Shown: piece by piece, positions 41,973-51,245 of the stretch
Position numbering within the stretch: position 1 is the first letter of the stretch
Layout: each line of letters starts with the position of its first letter
NCBI RefSeq assembly: GCF_900167905.1
Contig: NZ_FUYZ01000003.1
Coordinates: 62,001 to 126,000, forward strand
Source of the DNA: Soonwooa buanensis
Lineage (GTDB): Bacteria; Bacteroidota; Bacteroidia; Flavobacteriales; Weeksellaceae
DNA: 64,000 nt
Reading direction: 5' to 3'
Made by a program: the position numbers and the translations under genes
Notes under the pieces: model-generated
The model's input: only the letters and a program-made list of their open reading frames with translations
Told to the model about the DNA's origin: nothing
The model's database searches: none

Positions 41973-42004
41973 ACAAAAAAACCTGCAGCAGTGCTACAGG
42001 TTTT
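41973..42004 (-). terminator. intrinsic terminator after rplY
   Basis: AAAACCTG(C/T)AGC and GCTACAGGTTTT pair with one mismatch around AGT. The minus-strand T tract is TTTTTTGTTTT. Confidence 0.78.
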
Positions 42005-42035
42005 GTATTTAGAATAAATTCTTTAATTAAGAATA

Positions 42036-42692
42036 TTAAGCTTCAGTAGATTTCTCTTCTGTTGTAGGTACATCAGGATTTTGATCTCTAACTTCTGCAG
42101 CTTCTTCTTCATCATCTTCATCCATTGCAGCAGCCCCACCTTTCATTGCATTTCTAGACATCTTAACAGCTACGATAACTGCGTTGTCTGGGTGCATGAA
42201 AGTGTATTGTTCGTTCTTGATAGAACCAACATAAAGTTTGTTACCAATTTTAAGAGGTGTAACGTCAACAACAACTTCGTCAGGTAAGTTAGCTGGGATA
42301 GCTTTAACTTTCAACTTACGGTAAGTTTGTCTTAACACACCACCAGAAACAACACCTTTTGCACGACCTGTAATTCTTACAGGAACTTCCATAATAACTG
42401 GCTTGTCAGCAGCTAATTGGTAGAAGTCAGCGTGTAAAATTTTGTCAGTAATTGGGTGGAACTGGATGTCCTGAAGTACAGCAGCAATCGTTTGACCATC
42501 AACCTCAATAGATACCGTGTGTGCTTCAGGAGTATATACTAATCCTTTGAAAGCTTTCTCTTCAGCAGAGAAGTTCAAAGTTTCTGTACCTCCGTAAACA
42601 ACACAAGGAACTAATTCAGCATCACGTAAAGCTTTAGTAGACTTTTTGCCCACGTTTTCTCTTTTTGTACCTTGAATTGTAATAGATTTCAT
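42036..42692 (-). CDS. rplY: 50S ribosomal protein L25 (general stress protein Ctc type)
   Basis: 218 residues: the N-terminal 5S rRNA-binding L25 domain (about 1-90, [25 protein letters not shown]) plus the C-terminal CTC beta-domain (about 95-180), then an acidic tail ([12 protein letters not shown]). The long two-domain form is usual outside gammaproteobacteria. It follows prs by 68 bases with its own -7 box between them, the common prs-rplY order. Confidence 0.96.
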   Translation of the reverse strand: MKSITIQGTKRENVGKKSTKALRDAELVPCVVYGGTETLNFSAEEKAFKGLVYTPEAHTVSIEVDGQTIAAVLQDIQFHPITDKILHADFYQLAADKPVIMEVPVRITGRAKGVVSGGVLRQTYRKLKVKAIPANLPDEVVVDVTPLKIGNKLYVGSIKNEQYTFMHPDNAVIVAVKMSRNAMKGGAAAMDEDDEEEAAEVRDQNPDVPTTEEKSTEA

Positions 42693-42720
42693 TATAAAAA
42701 TGTTTAAATTTTAAAGTGTG

Positions 42721-42728
42721 CAAATATA
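42721..42728 (-). promoter_or_regulatory. -7 promoter box, rplY
   Basis: Minus strand TATATTTG matches TAnnTTTG; initiation is expected ~22 bases before the rplY start. Confidence 0.6.
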
Positions 42729-42760
42729 CAGAATTTTCTGAAATTGCGAAATATTTATTT

Positions 42761-43702
42761 TTAGATGATAAATTTATCACTAATAGAATGATGCTCGTGT
42801 ACACTTTTCATAACGTCTGCGAAAAGTGGTGCACAGCTCAATACTTTAATTTTTGATGATAAACCTTCTTTAATAGGAATAGAATCTGTCACGATAACTT
42901 CCGAAATTTGAGAATTCTGAATATTATCATAAGCTTTTCCTGATAAAACTGGATGCGTTGCAATAGCTCTCACAGATTTTGCACCTTTTTCCATTAGGAT
43001 ATCAGCAGCTTTGCAAAGTGTACCTGCAGTGTCAATCATATCGTCAATAAGGATAACGTTTTTGTTGGTTACGTCACCAATTAATAACATCTCTTCAACA
43101 ACGTTAGCCTTTTTTCTTTCCTTATAACAAATAACGACTTCAGCACCTAAATGACTTGCGTAGTTTTTGGCTCTTTTTGCACCACCCATATCTGGCGAAG
43201 CAATTGTTAAATCATCAAGATTAAGTGACTGGATGTAGTCTACAAAAATTGTAGAAGCATAAAGGTGATCAACAGGAATTTCGAAGAAACCTTGGATTTG
43301 ATCAGCGTGTAAATCCATTGTCATGATTCTTGTTGCTCCTGCAGCTGTTAAAAGATTCGCTACTAGTTTTGCGCCAATTGGTGCTCTTGGTTTGTCCTTT
43401 CTGTCTTGTCTTGCCAAACCGTAATATGGAAGTACGACAGTAATGTTTTTAGCAGAAGCTCTTTTAGCTGCGTCAATCATTAACAAAAGCTCTAAAAGAT
43501 TGTCTGCTGGTGGGAAAGTAGAACCGATTAAAAATACACGTCCTCCTCTTACAGATTGTTCTAAAACAGGCTCGAACTCGCCATCGCTAAAGTCTTGAAT
43601 AATGATGTGACCAAGTTCTTGACCGTAATTTTCTGCGATTTTTTCAGCTAAAACTCTACTCGTTCTTGTCGAAAATAGATAGCTGGGTTGTAGATCTGAC
43701 AT
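42761..43702 (-). CDS. prs: ribose-phosphate pyrophosphokinase
   Basis: 313 residues from ATG at 43702 (MSDLQPSYLFSTR); the longer reading to 43756 crosses the promoter box and a terminator and is rejected. It makes PRPP from ribose 5-phosphate and ATP for nucleotide, His and Trp synthesis. Signatures are DLHADQIQGFFEIPVDHLY, the flexible catalytic segment around PDMGGAKRAKNYA, and the PRPP loop VILIDDMIDTAGTL. Confidence 0.96.
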   Translation of the reverse strand: MSDLQPSYLFSTRTSRVLAEKIAENYGQELGHIIIQDFSDGEFEPVLEQSVRGGRVFLIGSTFPPADNLLELLLMIDAAKRASAKNITVVLPYYGLARQDRKDKPRAPIGAKLVANLLTAAGATRIMTMDLHADQIQGFFEIPVDHLYASTIFVDYIQSLNLDDLTIASPDMGGAKRAKNYASHLGAEVVICYKERKKANVVEEMLLIGDVTNKNVILIDDMIDTAGTLCKAADILMEKGAKSVRAIATHPVLSGKAYDNIQNSQISEVIVTDSIPIKEGLSSKIKVLSCAPLFADVMKSVHEHHSISDKFII

Positions 43703-43720
43703 TTTACTTTTTATTTTTTG

Positions 43721-43728
43721 CAAATTTA
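43721..43728 (-). promoter_or_regulatory. -7 promoter box, prs
   Basis: Minus strand TAAATTTG matches TAnnTTTG; initiation near 43715, about 13 bases before the ATG at 43702. Confidence 0.58.
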
Positions 43729-43734
43729 ATAAAA

Positions 43735-43769
43735 AATAAACCACTCGATAAGTCAAGTGGTTTATTTTT
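43735..43769 (-). terminator. intrinsic terminator after the SGNH lipoprotein gene
   Basis: AATAAACCACT and AGTGGTTTATT form an 11-bp stem around a 9-base loop, with T runs on both sides. It separates the porin/lipoprotein pair from prs. Confidence 0.82.
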
Positions 43770-43795
43770 ATAAAGAATAATTGGTGTCTTTTGGA

Positions 43796-45316
43796 TTAAG
43801 GGAATTTCACGCCAGAATACTTGTTAACATCTACTAATGGTAATGTTGACTTGTATTGTTTGTTAATTGCGTTAACGAATTCGTTAGCAACGATTGCGTA
43901 GCCTCTACCTGTTAGGTGCACACCATCAAGGGAAAATGCTCCACCAGTTACAAATGTTGCAGTGTATTTAACACCATTCCATTGGATACCTGATTTTTGT
44001 GCCAACTCTTTCATTTTTGCATTAGCATCTACGAAGGCATAGCCATTAGCAGTTGCTGCAGCTTTAATTGTTTCGTTGTAACTAGCAATTGCAGTGTTAA
44101 CCTCAGTAACTTCAGTTGATGTAAGGATATATTTATCTGCAAACGGATATGCAATACCTCTAGCACTTAAATCTGCTGGAACGCCTGCTTCTGCTGTTCC
44201 AATTGCATTTTTTGTAGCTAATGGAATTAAGTCACTTGCTTTTGCTTGTCTTGCTTGCCCATAAGTAGCACCAAGGTAAGTTGCTAATGCCGCTAAAACT
44301 GGGTTGCCAGAGTTAGCTGCTGCATATGTAATTGCTGGGCCTAGGTTATTTAAGCTTTCGTCCTTTATTAAAAGAGGATTAGCTGCCGTTTTGCTTAGCA
44401 TTTGTATTCTGTCGCCGCCACCAACAGCTTTTAACAGTTGTACTAAAGGACCATAAAGGTTTGCGTTCAGTTTGTCGATTGTTGCTTCGCCTACTGCAAT
44501 ATTTCCTCCACCAAGAACAGAAGATGTTAAAGGGTTGTACGGAACAGTTGTAAGGTTAGGGATGGTTGTTACATCAGGAATATTTGCAATAACACCTTTT
44601 GCTTTAGTAGACGCAATTTGTGCAATTAACATATTGTAATATGTTTTAAATTGATCAGCTGGTGTTAAAGTTTCTACAGAAGAGTCAGCTCCTGCTAGTG
44701 CATATAGAAGTGCATCATTGTTCCCGATCCATAAAGAGAAAAATGTTGGTTTTTGAGCTAGGAAATCTGCTATAACAGAGGTCTGAGCATTAGATGCAAA
44801 TCTTGTAAAGTATGGGTTAGCTGTTGCGGGATTAGATGCAAGGCCTGCCGGGTTTCCGTAACCAGGAGCTAATAGATGCGCTACTTTTGCGCCAGGAACT
44901 CCCATGTTTTGGTAAGGTCCACCTGCTGAAATATTATCTAAAGTTCCGCCAGGATCGCTTGCTACAGGAGCTAAGCTTCCATTAACAACCTGAAGATTTA
45001 GTCTCCCACCAAAGCCTGGAAGGTTTGAGAATCCTCCAATGTTATTTGGCATCATTGGTTGTTTGAATTCACCACCACCAGCTAATTTCATTTGTTGTGC
45101 AATCATCGATGGATAAGATTCGTTTTGTCCATCAGAGTATAATGCATTATCTCTATAACCCGAAGTAAGTGAGTTGCCTAATGCGACATATTTTGTAAAA
45201 TCCGCATCGCCTTTAGTTACTACAACGTCGGTAACGTCGGTGTCAAAATCTGTTTTACAACTTTGCGTTGCTAATAAAGCAGAAATGCTAAATAGTGAAA
45301 ATAATATCTTTTTCAT
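43796..45316 (-). CDS. SGNH/GDSL hydrolase lipoprotein
   Basis: 506 residues. Signal peptide with lipobox ATQSC (Cys20). Block I is GNSLTSGY with nucleophile Ser49 (a GDSL variant with Asn for Asp). WIGNND is block III, and DGVHLTGRG (Asp464, His467) is block V, so the catalytic set is complete. The middle contains Gly/Ala/Pro-rich insertions. It probably acts as an outer-membrane esterase or lipase. It is 14 bases after the OmpP1/FadL-like gene, suggesting that the pair handles fatty or ester substrates at the outer membrane (inference). Confidence 0.9.
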   Translation of the reverse strand: MKKILFSLFSISALLATQSCKTDFDTDVTDVVVTKGDADFTKYVALGNSLTSGYRDNALYSDGQNESYPSMIAQQMKLAGGGEFKQPMMPNNIGGFSNLPGFGGRLNLQVVNGSLAPVASDPGGTLDNISAGGPYQNMGVPGAKVAHLLAPGYGNPAGLASNPATANPYFTRFASNAQTSVIADFLAQKPTFFSLWIGNNDALLYALAGADSSVETLTPADQFKTYYNMLIAQIASTKAKGVIANIPDVTTIPNLTTVPYNPLTSSVLGGGNIAVGEATIDKLNANLYGPLVQLLKAVGGGDRIQMLSKTAANPLLIKDESLNNLGPAITYAAANSGNPVLAALATYLGATYGQARQAKASDLIPLATKNAIGTAEAGVPADLSARGIAYPFADKYILTSTEVTEVNTAIASYNETIKAAATANGYAFVDANAKMKELAQKSGIQWNGVKYTATFVTGGAFSLDGVHLTGRGYAIVANEFVNAINKQYKSTLPLVDVNKYSGVKFP

Positions 45317-45330
45317 AATGATTTAAAATT

Positions 45331-46566
45331 TTAGAACGCGTTATAAGATAGACCAAGACCGAAGTAGTACGCTTTCGCTTTTGCTTGTCCAACGAAGTTA
45401 TAATACGTGTTGTTAACTTGACGACTTTGTGGCATTGCGTAAGCTCCAGCAATGTCTACACCCAATTTGTTGAACTTGAATCCAAGACCCGCAGTAATAA
45501 CATAAGAGTTAAATGATGGCGTTTCTGGGATGAAGTTTTCATTAGAATAAGGAGATTCATCGTAATAAGCTCCCAATCTACCAGCAATCATGTCATTAAA
45601 CATATATTGTGTACCAAGTCTGAAAGTTTTAGTGTTTTTAAAGTTCTTAGGTGTTACCAAAACTGTTGGGTCGTTTGGTTGATTGCCAACTGGAGCATGT
45701 TCAAAATCAAGAGTAAGACGTTCATATCTTGACCAACCTGTGTAGTTGAAGTCAGCTGATACTAACCACTTTGGTGTAATTTTATAAGTTGCGCCTAATG
45801 TATATTCGTCAACTAATGGAAGTGTCGCTTTAAATTTGTCTTGACCATTAGCGTCAATACCTAGATTTGGATATAAAGATTTTGGAACGTTGAATGTTGC
45901 AGTTCCGTTTTTAGCTTTCATGTCGATTGGAGAACGGTAAGCAACACTTAGGTCTAACTTGTCGTTTGGTTGGAAATAAAAACCAAAACCGAAACCAGAT
46001 CCAGATGCTTTTTCATCATTAATATTAAGACTTCCTCCGTAACCAGTAATTGCTTTGTCCCAATCTACTTTTCCTTTTGCGTAAATATAGCTTGCTCCGA
46101 ATGATGCCCAAGGTGCAAGTTTAAAAGAAACCATTGGTTGGAAATAGAAACTCTTTAGCTCCATTTTTTGTACCATTTCAGCGCCTTCCCAAGTGCTTGG
46201 CCATTGGATGGTGCTACCAAATGGTGTTGCGAAGTTAAAACCTAATGACACATCATCTGTTACTTTATAGGCTACAGCCGCATACAAAGGTGTACCAATT
46301 GGGTTGTCAGTTTCTGTAGATTGTAGCGTAGAAAGATTTTGGAAAGTCACTTTATTTATGGCTCCGAAACCACCTGCAACAACGCTTAGTTTAGCTGGGA
46401 TGAAGGACATACCCGCAGGGTTAAAGAAAGTCACACTCGCATCTTCGGCATGTGCACTTGTGTGTGCCATCGCAAGCTGCTTAACCCCTTGTAACGAAAC
46501 TCGGAATCCACCTGCGTATGATAAAACACCTGCTGCTAAAGCCGTTGTTATAAGTAATTTTTTCAT
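45331..46566 (-). CDS. OmpP1/FadL family outer membrane transporter
   Basis: 411 residues with signal peptide (about 1-18, ending SYAGG). The N-terminal hatch shows the FadL pattern FRVSLQGVKQLAMAHTSAHA then EDASVTFFNPAGM (NPA motif). The rest alternates beta strands and ends in Tyr-Asn-Ala-Phe, a C-terminal aromatic typical of outer-membrane barrels. The family moves long-chain fatty acids or other hydrophobic compounds. A -7 box lies at 46589-46596. It is followed by the SGNH lipoprotein gene. Confidence 0.93.
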   Translation of the reverse strand: MKKLLITTALAAGVLSYAGGFRVSLQGVKQLAMAHTSAHAEDASVTFFNPAGMSFIPAKLSVVAGGFGAINKVTFQNLSTLQSTETDNPIGTPLYAAVAYKVTDDVSLGFNFATPFGSTIQWPSTWEGAEMVQKMELKSFYFQPMVSFKLAPWASFGASYIYAKGKVDWDKAITGYGGSLNINDEKASGSGFGFGFYFQPNDKLDLSVAYRSPIDMKAKNGTATFNVPKSLYPNLGIDANGQDKFKATLPLVDEYTLGATYKITPKWLVSADFNYTGWSRYERLTLDFEHAPVGNQPNDPTVLVTPKNFKNTKTFRLGTQYMFNDMIAGRLGAYYDESPYSNENFIPETPSFNSYVITAGLGFKFNKLGVDIAGAYAMPQSRQVNNTYYNFVGQAKAKAYYFGLGLSYNAF

Positions 46567-46588
46567 AGAAGTAATGTTATATTATGGT

Positions 46589-46596
46589 CAAATATA
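46589..46596 (-). promoter_or_regulatory. -7 promoter box, OmpP1/FadL-like gene
   Basis: Minus strand TATATTTG matches TAnnTTTG, 23 bases upstream of the start codon. Confidence 0.6.
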
Positions 46597-46740
46597 AAAT
46601 TTATTTTTTTAAGAATGTTAAAATTTTATAAAATTAACTAAACAAGCATTTAGTTTTTAAGCTTGTTTAAATTTAAAAATGATTAAAACATATCTTAAAT
46701 ATTGGATTAATGAGGGTTTTGTTATATTTATTTAATGTTT

Positions 46741-46756
46741 TGTTTAATGTTAAACA
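46741..46756. promoter_or_regulatory. 16-bp palindrome, possible operator
   Basis: TGTTTAA-TG-TTAAACA, nested within AATGTTT...AAACATT (46734-46758). It lies ~150 bases upstream of the FadL-like promoter and ~160 upstream of the ricT promoter. Confidence 0.35.
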
Positions 46757-46916
46757 TTGCAATGCAAACCATAATAAACTATGTTAATTTTAAGTTTTGA
46801 TGTGTTAATAAATTAAACATATCATTATTAAATATTAATTGTTTTTAATAAAAGTTTAGATAAAATATAAAATCAGGATTTCTAAAATCTGCAATACAAC
46901 TTTAATCAAAAAAAGT

Positions 46917-46924
46917 TAACTTTG
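46917..46924 (+). promoter_or_regulatory. -7 promoter box, ricT operon
   Basis: TAACTTTG matches TAnnTTTG, 20 bases before the ricT ATG. Confidence 0.58.
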
Positions 46925-46944
46925 CGAGAATAATATATTTTAAT

Positions 46945-48372
46945 ATGAGTTGTGGATGTAAGACATCCGGCGATTCAGGACATTCATGTGGAACAAAATC
47001 CTCGAATGGATGTAGCAGTGTAGATACTTGTGGTAATAGCTATAAATTAAATGTTTTCGATTGGTTGTCTGATGTCAAAAACCCAGGCACTTCTTCTAAC
47101 GAATATGTAGAAGTAAGATTTAAAAACGATCGAAAAAGTTTTTTCAAAAACACAAATAACTTGCCTCTTGCGGCAGGTAACACCGTTACGTTAGAAGCGA
47201 ATCCCGGTCACGATATTGGCGTAGTTAGTTTAACTGGAGAATTAGTAAAAATCCAGATGAAAAAGAAGAAAACCTCTACAGAAGGACTTCTTAAAGTTTA
47301 TCGACACGCTACACAAAAGGACATCGAAGTTTGGCAAGAACTTCGCAAAAAGGAAAACGATGTGAAAATTCAGGCTAGAAAAATTGCATATTCAATTGGT
47401 CTAGCGATGAAGATCACCGATGTAGAATACCAAGGTGATGGTTCCAAAATCACTTTTTATTACACAGCCGATTCTCGCGTCGATTTTCGTCAGTTGATTA
47501 AAGAATATGCAGGCGCTTTCCGTACAAAAATTGACATGAAGCAGATTGGCTTCCGTCAAGAGTCAGCGAAAGTTGGTGGTATTGGATCGTGTGGTAGAGA
47601 GCTTTGTTGTTCGACTTGGTTAACAGATTTTAGATCTGTTAATACCAATGCAGCGCGTTATCAGCAACTGAGTATCAACCCTCAAAAATTGGCTGGTCAA
47701 TGTGGAAAGCTTAAATGTTGTCTTAACTACGAACTGGATAGTTATATGGACACTTTACGCGATTTTCCTGCAACCAATACTGTTTTAAATACCGAAAAAG
47801 GAAAAGCTTTTTGTATTAAAATCGACGTTTTTAAAAGAAAAATGTGGTTTGCTTACGTAGAAAATTCTATGGCTTGGTATGATATTGATATTACGGATGT
47901 TAAGATGATGATTTCTGTTAATCAAGAAGGAAAACCATCGCCAGCTTTGGAAGATTTCAAGGCTCAAAGCGCGCCGGTTGCTAATGTGGATTTAATCCAA
48001 GAAAGTAGCCTAGATCGTTTTGAAAAGAAATCACGTCCAAATAATAAAAAGAATCCTCGAAATCGCAATAACGATCGTAGTTCTAATGATCAAAATAACT
48101 CTGATCGACCGAACAATAATCGCGAAAGAAGAGAGCGTAACAATTCTGGACAAAACCAAAACCGAAATTCTTCTAAGCCTAACCAAAATGGTCAAAATAA
48201 CCAAAATGGAAATGCGCAAAAAGAAGTAAGAAAAGAGGTGAAGAAAGTTGAAGTTTCTGCAGAAGCTAACAATGCAGAAGCGCCAAAGGCTAAAAAACCT
48301 TTTAACAATAAAAAGAAGTTTCATAAAAAACCAAATTCTAATCCTAATTCCAATAATGGGAACAATGCGTAA
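46945..48372 (+). CDS. ricT: PSP1/RicT family protein
   Basis: 475 residues. The PSP1 domain (about 50-290) carries the cysteine motifs GSCGRELCCSTWL and GQCGKLKCCLNYE. In the B. subtilis Ric complex such cysteines bind Fe-S clusters and the complex influences RNase Y-dependent RNA processing. Partners RicA/RicF are not nearby. The N-terminal 30 residues are extra Cys/Ser/Gly-rich (six cysteines), and the C-terminal ~110 residues are an Asn/Lys-rich disordered tail. It overlaps gldH by 8 bases. Confidence 0.9.
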   Translation: MSCGCKTSGDSGHSCGTKSSNGCSSVDTCGNSYKLNVFDWLSDVKNPGTSSNEYVEVRFKNDRKSFFKNTNNLPLAAGNTVTLEANPGHDIGVVSLTGELVKIQMKKKKTSTEGLLKVYRHATQKDIEVWQELRKKENDVKIQARKIAYSIGLAMKITDVEYQGDGSKITFYYTADSRVDFRQLIKEYAGAFRTKIDMKQIGFRQESAKVGGIGSCGRELCCSTWLTDFRSVNTNAARYQQLSINPQKLAGQCGKLKCCLNYELDSYMDTLRDFPATNTVLNTEKGKAFCIKIDVFKRKMWFAYVENSMAWYDIDITDVKMMISVNQEGKPSPALEDFKAQSAPVANVDLIQESSLDRFEKKSRPNNKKNPRNRNNDRSSNDQNNSDRPNNNRERRERNNSGQNQNRNSSKPNQNGQNNQNGNAQKEVRKEVKKVEVSAEANNAEAPKAKKPFNNKKKFHKKPNSNPNSNNGNNA

Positions 48373-48829
48373 GTTTTTAGGAGTCTTTGTTTTGGGACTA
48401 TTTTGTATTAGTTGTAATGATGCCAATGAGGTTGTTAGTATGCAATCTTTGGCTGGTTCTTGGAATAAAAATAAAATCCAAGAATTAACTTTTGAGGTGA
48501 AAGATCATCAAAATCCGAAAAATATTATATTTGTCGTTAGAAACAATGACAACTATCCTTATAGTAATCTGCGATTAATTGGTACAATTCTAGATGACAA
48601 GAAAAAAGTTTTGTCGAAAGATACGCTCAATTATGTCCTTGCAAAACCTAATGGTCAATGGCTAGGAAGCGGATTTGGAGATACTAAAGAGATATTGTTT
48701 CAGTACAAATCAGATTTCAAATTTCCGAAAGATGGTCAATTTAGCATAGGCGTGATACAAGCGATGCGAAAAGATAATCTGCCAGGAATTGAAGATTTGG
48801 GCGTTAAAATTGTAAATGTAAAGCCATAA
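48365..48829 (+). CDS. gldH: gliding motility lipoprotein GldH
   Basis: 154 residues from ATG at 48365, overlapping the ricT end. The signal peptide has lipobox CISC (Cys17). The mature part, QELTFEVKDHQNPKNIIFVVRNNDNYPYSNL, matches GldH, a lipoprotein needed for gliding in Flavobacterium and tied to the Gld/T9SS machinery. The gene persists in non-gliding relatives. The ricT-gldH-pbp1A order is shared with other flavobacteria (from memory). A longer reading from 48248 is in another frame of ricT and lacks the signal start. Confidence 0.88.
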   Translation: MRKFLGVFVLGLFCISCNDANEVVSMQSLAGSWNKNKIQELTFEVKDHQNPKNIIFVVRNNDNYPYSNLRLIGTILDDKKKVLSKDTLNYVLAKPNGQWLGSGFGDTKEILFQYKSDFKFPKDGQFSIGVIQAMRKDNLPGIEDLGVKIVNVKP

Positions 48830-48836
48830 ATAATAT

Positions 48837-51209
48837 ATGGAAGACAATAAAAAATCAAAACCTGCAAGTGGATTTCCATTACCACCAAAGAAGAAAAAAA
48901 CATCTTCTGGTACTAAAAGATGGATTAAATTTATTTGGTTAGGATTAATAGCAGTAATTCTTGGGATTTCGGGATTATTTTTTGCTGTTTCACAAGGATT
49001 TGTCGGCGATATGCCAGATGTGAAGGATTTGGATAACCCAGATATTTATGTCGCATCAGAAATTTATTCTTCTGACAATCAGCTTCTTGGTAAGTTTGAA
49101 AAAGAAAAAACTATTCCTGTTACTTACAAGCAGTTGCCACCTTATTTGGTGTACGCGTTACAAGCAAAAGAGGACGAACGTTTTAAGGAGCACTCTGGTA
49201 TTGACTTAAAGTCGATTGCGAGAGCCGTTTATTTTGGTGGCGATAGAGGTGGAGGTTCTACAATTTCTCAGCAGTTAGCGAAGTTGTTGTTTACTGGACA
49301 AGCTTCTCAGAATAAGTTTCAACGTGCCTTCCAAAAGTTGAAAGAATGGTGTGTTGCTGTAAGTTTAGAAAAACGATATACTAAAGAAGAAATCATTACT
49401 TTGTATTTTAACAAGATGGACTTTCTTTTCAATGCTAAAGGTATTGAGTTGGCATCTAAGGTTTATTTTAATAAGTCGGCTAGTCAATTAACTTTACCTG
49501 AATCTGCGACTTTTGTAGCAATGCTAGAAGCCCCTCGTAGAAACAATCCTTACCGTAATCCTGAGAGGTCAAAAAATCGTCGTGATGTTGTACTTAAGCA
49601 GATGTTGGATACTGGTTATATAGATCAGTCAACATACGAGCAAGCCATTGCAACTCCTATAACTGTTACGTTTTCACCAATTGAAAAGGTTGAAGAAGAT
49701 TATTCTGCTTATTATAAATTTTATTTAAGAAAAGAGATTCAACAATATCTTACAGAATACGAAAAGCAAACTGGTAAAGAACTTAACCTTTATAAAAATG
49801 GTTTGAAAATCTATGTTACTCTAGATTCTAAAATGCAAAAATATGCCGAGGAAGCTATTAAAGAGCACTTGACTTCTCTGCAAAAGAATTTCGATAACGA
49901 GATGAAATACAACTCCAATCGTCCTTATTATAATTTGAATAAGAAACAGATTGAAGCACTGATGATGTCTGCCGTTAGAAGAACTGGTCGTTACAAGCAA
50001 ATGAAAGCTGAAGGCATGCCAGAAGATTCTATTATGATGGATTTCAAAACACCAACTAAAATGACGCGTTTCACTTGGAATGGTGAAGAAGAAATTGAAA
50101 TGTCACCATGGGATTCTATCCGTTATCACAAGCAAATTGCACAAGCAGGTTTGATGTCGATGGATCCGCAGACAGGTGATATCAAAGCTTGGGTTGGTGG
50201 TATCAACTGGCAGCATTTCCAGTATGATCACGTTAAACAGGGTAAACGTCAAGTAGGTTCAACTTTTAAACCTTTTGTTTATGCAACGGCGATTATGCAT
50301 CTTGGGATGACGCCTTGTTCTCAGGTATCGAATGCTACTTATTCTAAAGGTAATTGGTCAGTACCAGGTAACGGTGCAATGTTAACACTTAAAGACGCCA
50401 TTGCGCATTCCAAAAACCCTGTGGCTATTCGTCTTGCTGAAATGGTTGGAACTAAAAATGTCATTCAAACAGCTAGAGATCTCGGAGTTACAGACCCGAT
50501 TGATACAAGTTTACCAATGGCATTAGGTACATCGGATATTACAATTTATGAAATGCTAGGTGCGTATAGTACGTTTGCAAACTTCGGTAACTATACCAAG
50601 CCAGAGATGATTTGGCGTATTGAAGATGCCAACGGACGCGTGATTAAAGAAGTGAAACCTATTGTTAAAGAAGTCATGAACGAGATGTATGCGTACACGA
50701 TGATTGACTTAATGAAAGGTGTAACCGAATTTGGTACAGCTTCGGGAGAGCTTAAACGTCGAGGTGTACAAGCTGCTGAAATTGCTGGTAAAACTGGTAC
50801 AACTCAGAAAAACTCCGATGGTTGGTTTATGGGGATTGCTCCTAAATTGGCAACTGGTGTTTGGGTTGGTTGGGAAGACCGTGCAACGCACTTTAGAAGT
50901 ACTGGCGAAGGTCAAGGTGCGAAAATGGCATTGCCGATTTGGGCAATATATATGAAAAAAGTATACGCAGATAAAACATTAAATATCTCACCAGAAGATA
51001 AATTTATAAAACCAAGCGATTGGACAGGAAGTTGTTCTGACCTTAGCGGACTTCGTGGTGGTTATGGTGACGAAGGCGGATTAAGGACAATGGATGAAAT
51101 CAAAAATCCAACGCCACCTCCAACTAATCATAATAATTCTGGACCTAAAAAGGAAGAGAATATTAATGAAAAAGTTAATACGACTGACGATATAGATTTT
51201 AATAAATAA
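48837..51209 (+). CDS. penicillin-binding protein 1A (bifunctional)
   Basis: 790 residues, class A PBP. A cytoplasmic basic tail and one membrane helix (about 30-52) are followed by the GT51 glycosyltransferase domain (about 80-260, EDERFKEHSGID and GGSTISQQLAKLLF). The transpeptidase domain has GSTFKPF (active Ser near 479), SKN and KTGTTQKNSDGWF. The C-terminus is disordered and Pro/Asn-rich. It is the last gene of the ricT-gldH unit, 7 bases after gldH, with a strong terminator. Confidence 0.95.
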   Translation: MEDNKKSKPASGFPLPPKKKKTSSGTKRWIKFIWLGLIAVILGISGLFFAVSQGFVGDMPDVKDLDNPDIYVASEIYSSDNQLLGKFEKEKTIPVTYKQLPPYLVYALQAKEDERFKEHSGIDLKSIARAVYFGGDRGGGSTISQQLAKLLFTGQASQNKFQRAFQKLKEWCVAVSLEKRYTKEEIITLYFNKMDFLFNAKGIELASKVYFNKSASQLTLPESATFVAMLEAPRRNNPYRNPERSKNRRDVVLKQMLDTGYIDQSTYEQAIATPITVTFSPIEKVEEDYSAYYKFYLRKEIQQYLTEYEKQTGKELNLYKNGLKIYVTLDSKMQKYAEEAIKEHLTSLQKNFDNEMKYNSNRPYYNLNKKQIEALMMSAVRRTGRYKQMKAEGMPEDSIMMDFKTPTKMTRFTWNGEEEIEMSPWDSIRYHKQIAQAGLMSMDPQTGDIKAWVGGINWQHFQYDHVKQGKRQVGSTFKPFVYATAIMHLGMTPCSQVSNATYSKGNWSVPGNGAMLTLKDAIAHSKNPVAIRLAEMVGTKNVIQTARDLGVTDPIDTSLPMALGTSDITIYEMLGAYSTFANFGNYTKPEMIWRIEDANGRVIKEVKPIVKEVMNEMYAYTMIDLMKGVTEFGTASGELKRRGVQAAEIAGKTGTTQKNSDGWFMGIAPKLATGVWVGWEDRATHFRSTGEGQGAKMALPIWAIYMKKVYADKTLNISPEDKFIKPSDWTGSCSDLSGLRGGYGDEGGLRTMDEIKNPTPPPTNHNNSGPKKEENINEKVNTTDDIDFNK

Positions 51210-51214
51210 ATTCC

Positions 51215-51241
51215 AAAGCCCACAATTTGTGGGCTTTTTTT
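51215..51241 (+). terminator. intrinsic terminator after the PBP1A gene
   Basis: AAAGCCCACA and TGTGGGCTTT stem around AATT, then TTTT. It sits only 5 bases before the selO ATG. Confidence 0.88.
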
Positions 51242-51245
51242 AACA

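Larger units (their letters stand above)
46567..46944. other. divergent AT-rich regulatory interval between the FadL-like gene and ricT
   Basis: 378 bases with no gene. It holds -7 boxes for both flanking genes, a 9-bp inverted repeat TAAACAAGC/GCTTGTTTA (46639-46669) and a 16-bp palindrome TGTTTAA-TG-TTAAACA (46741-46756). Confidence 0.6.
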
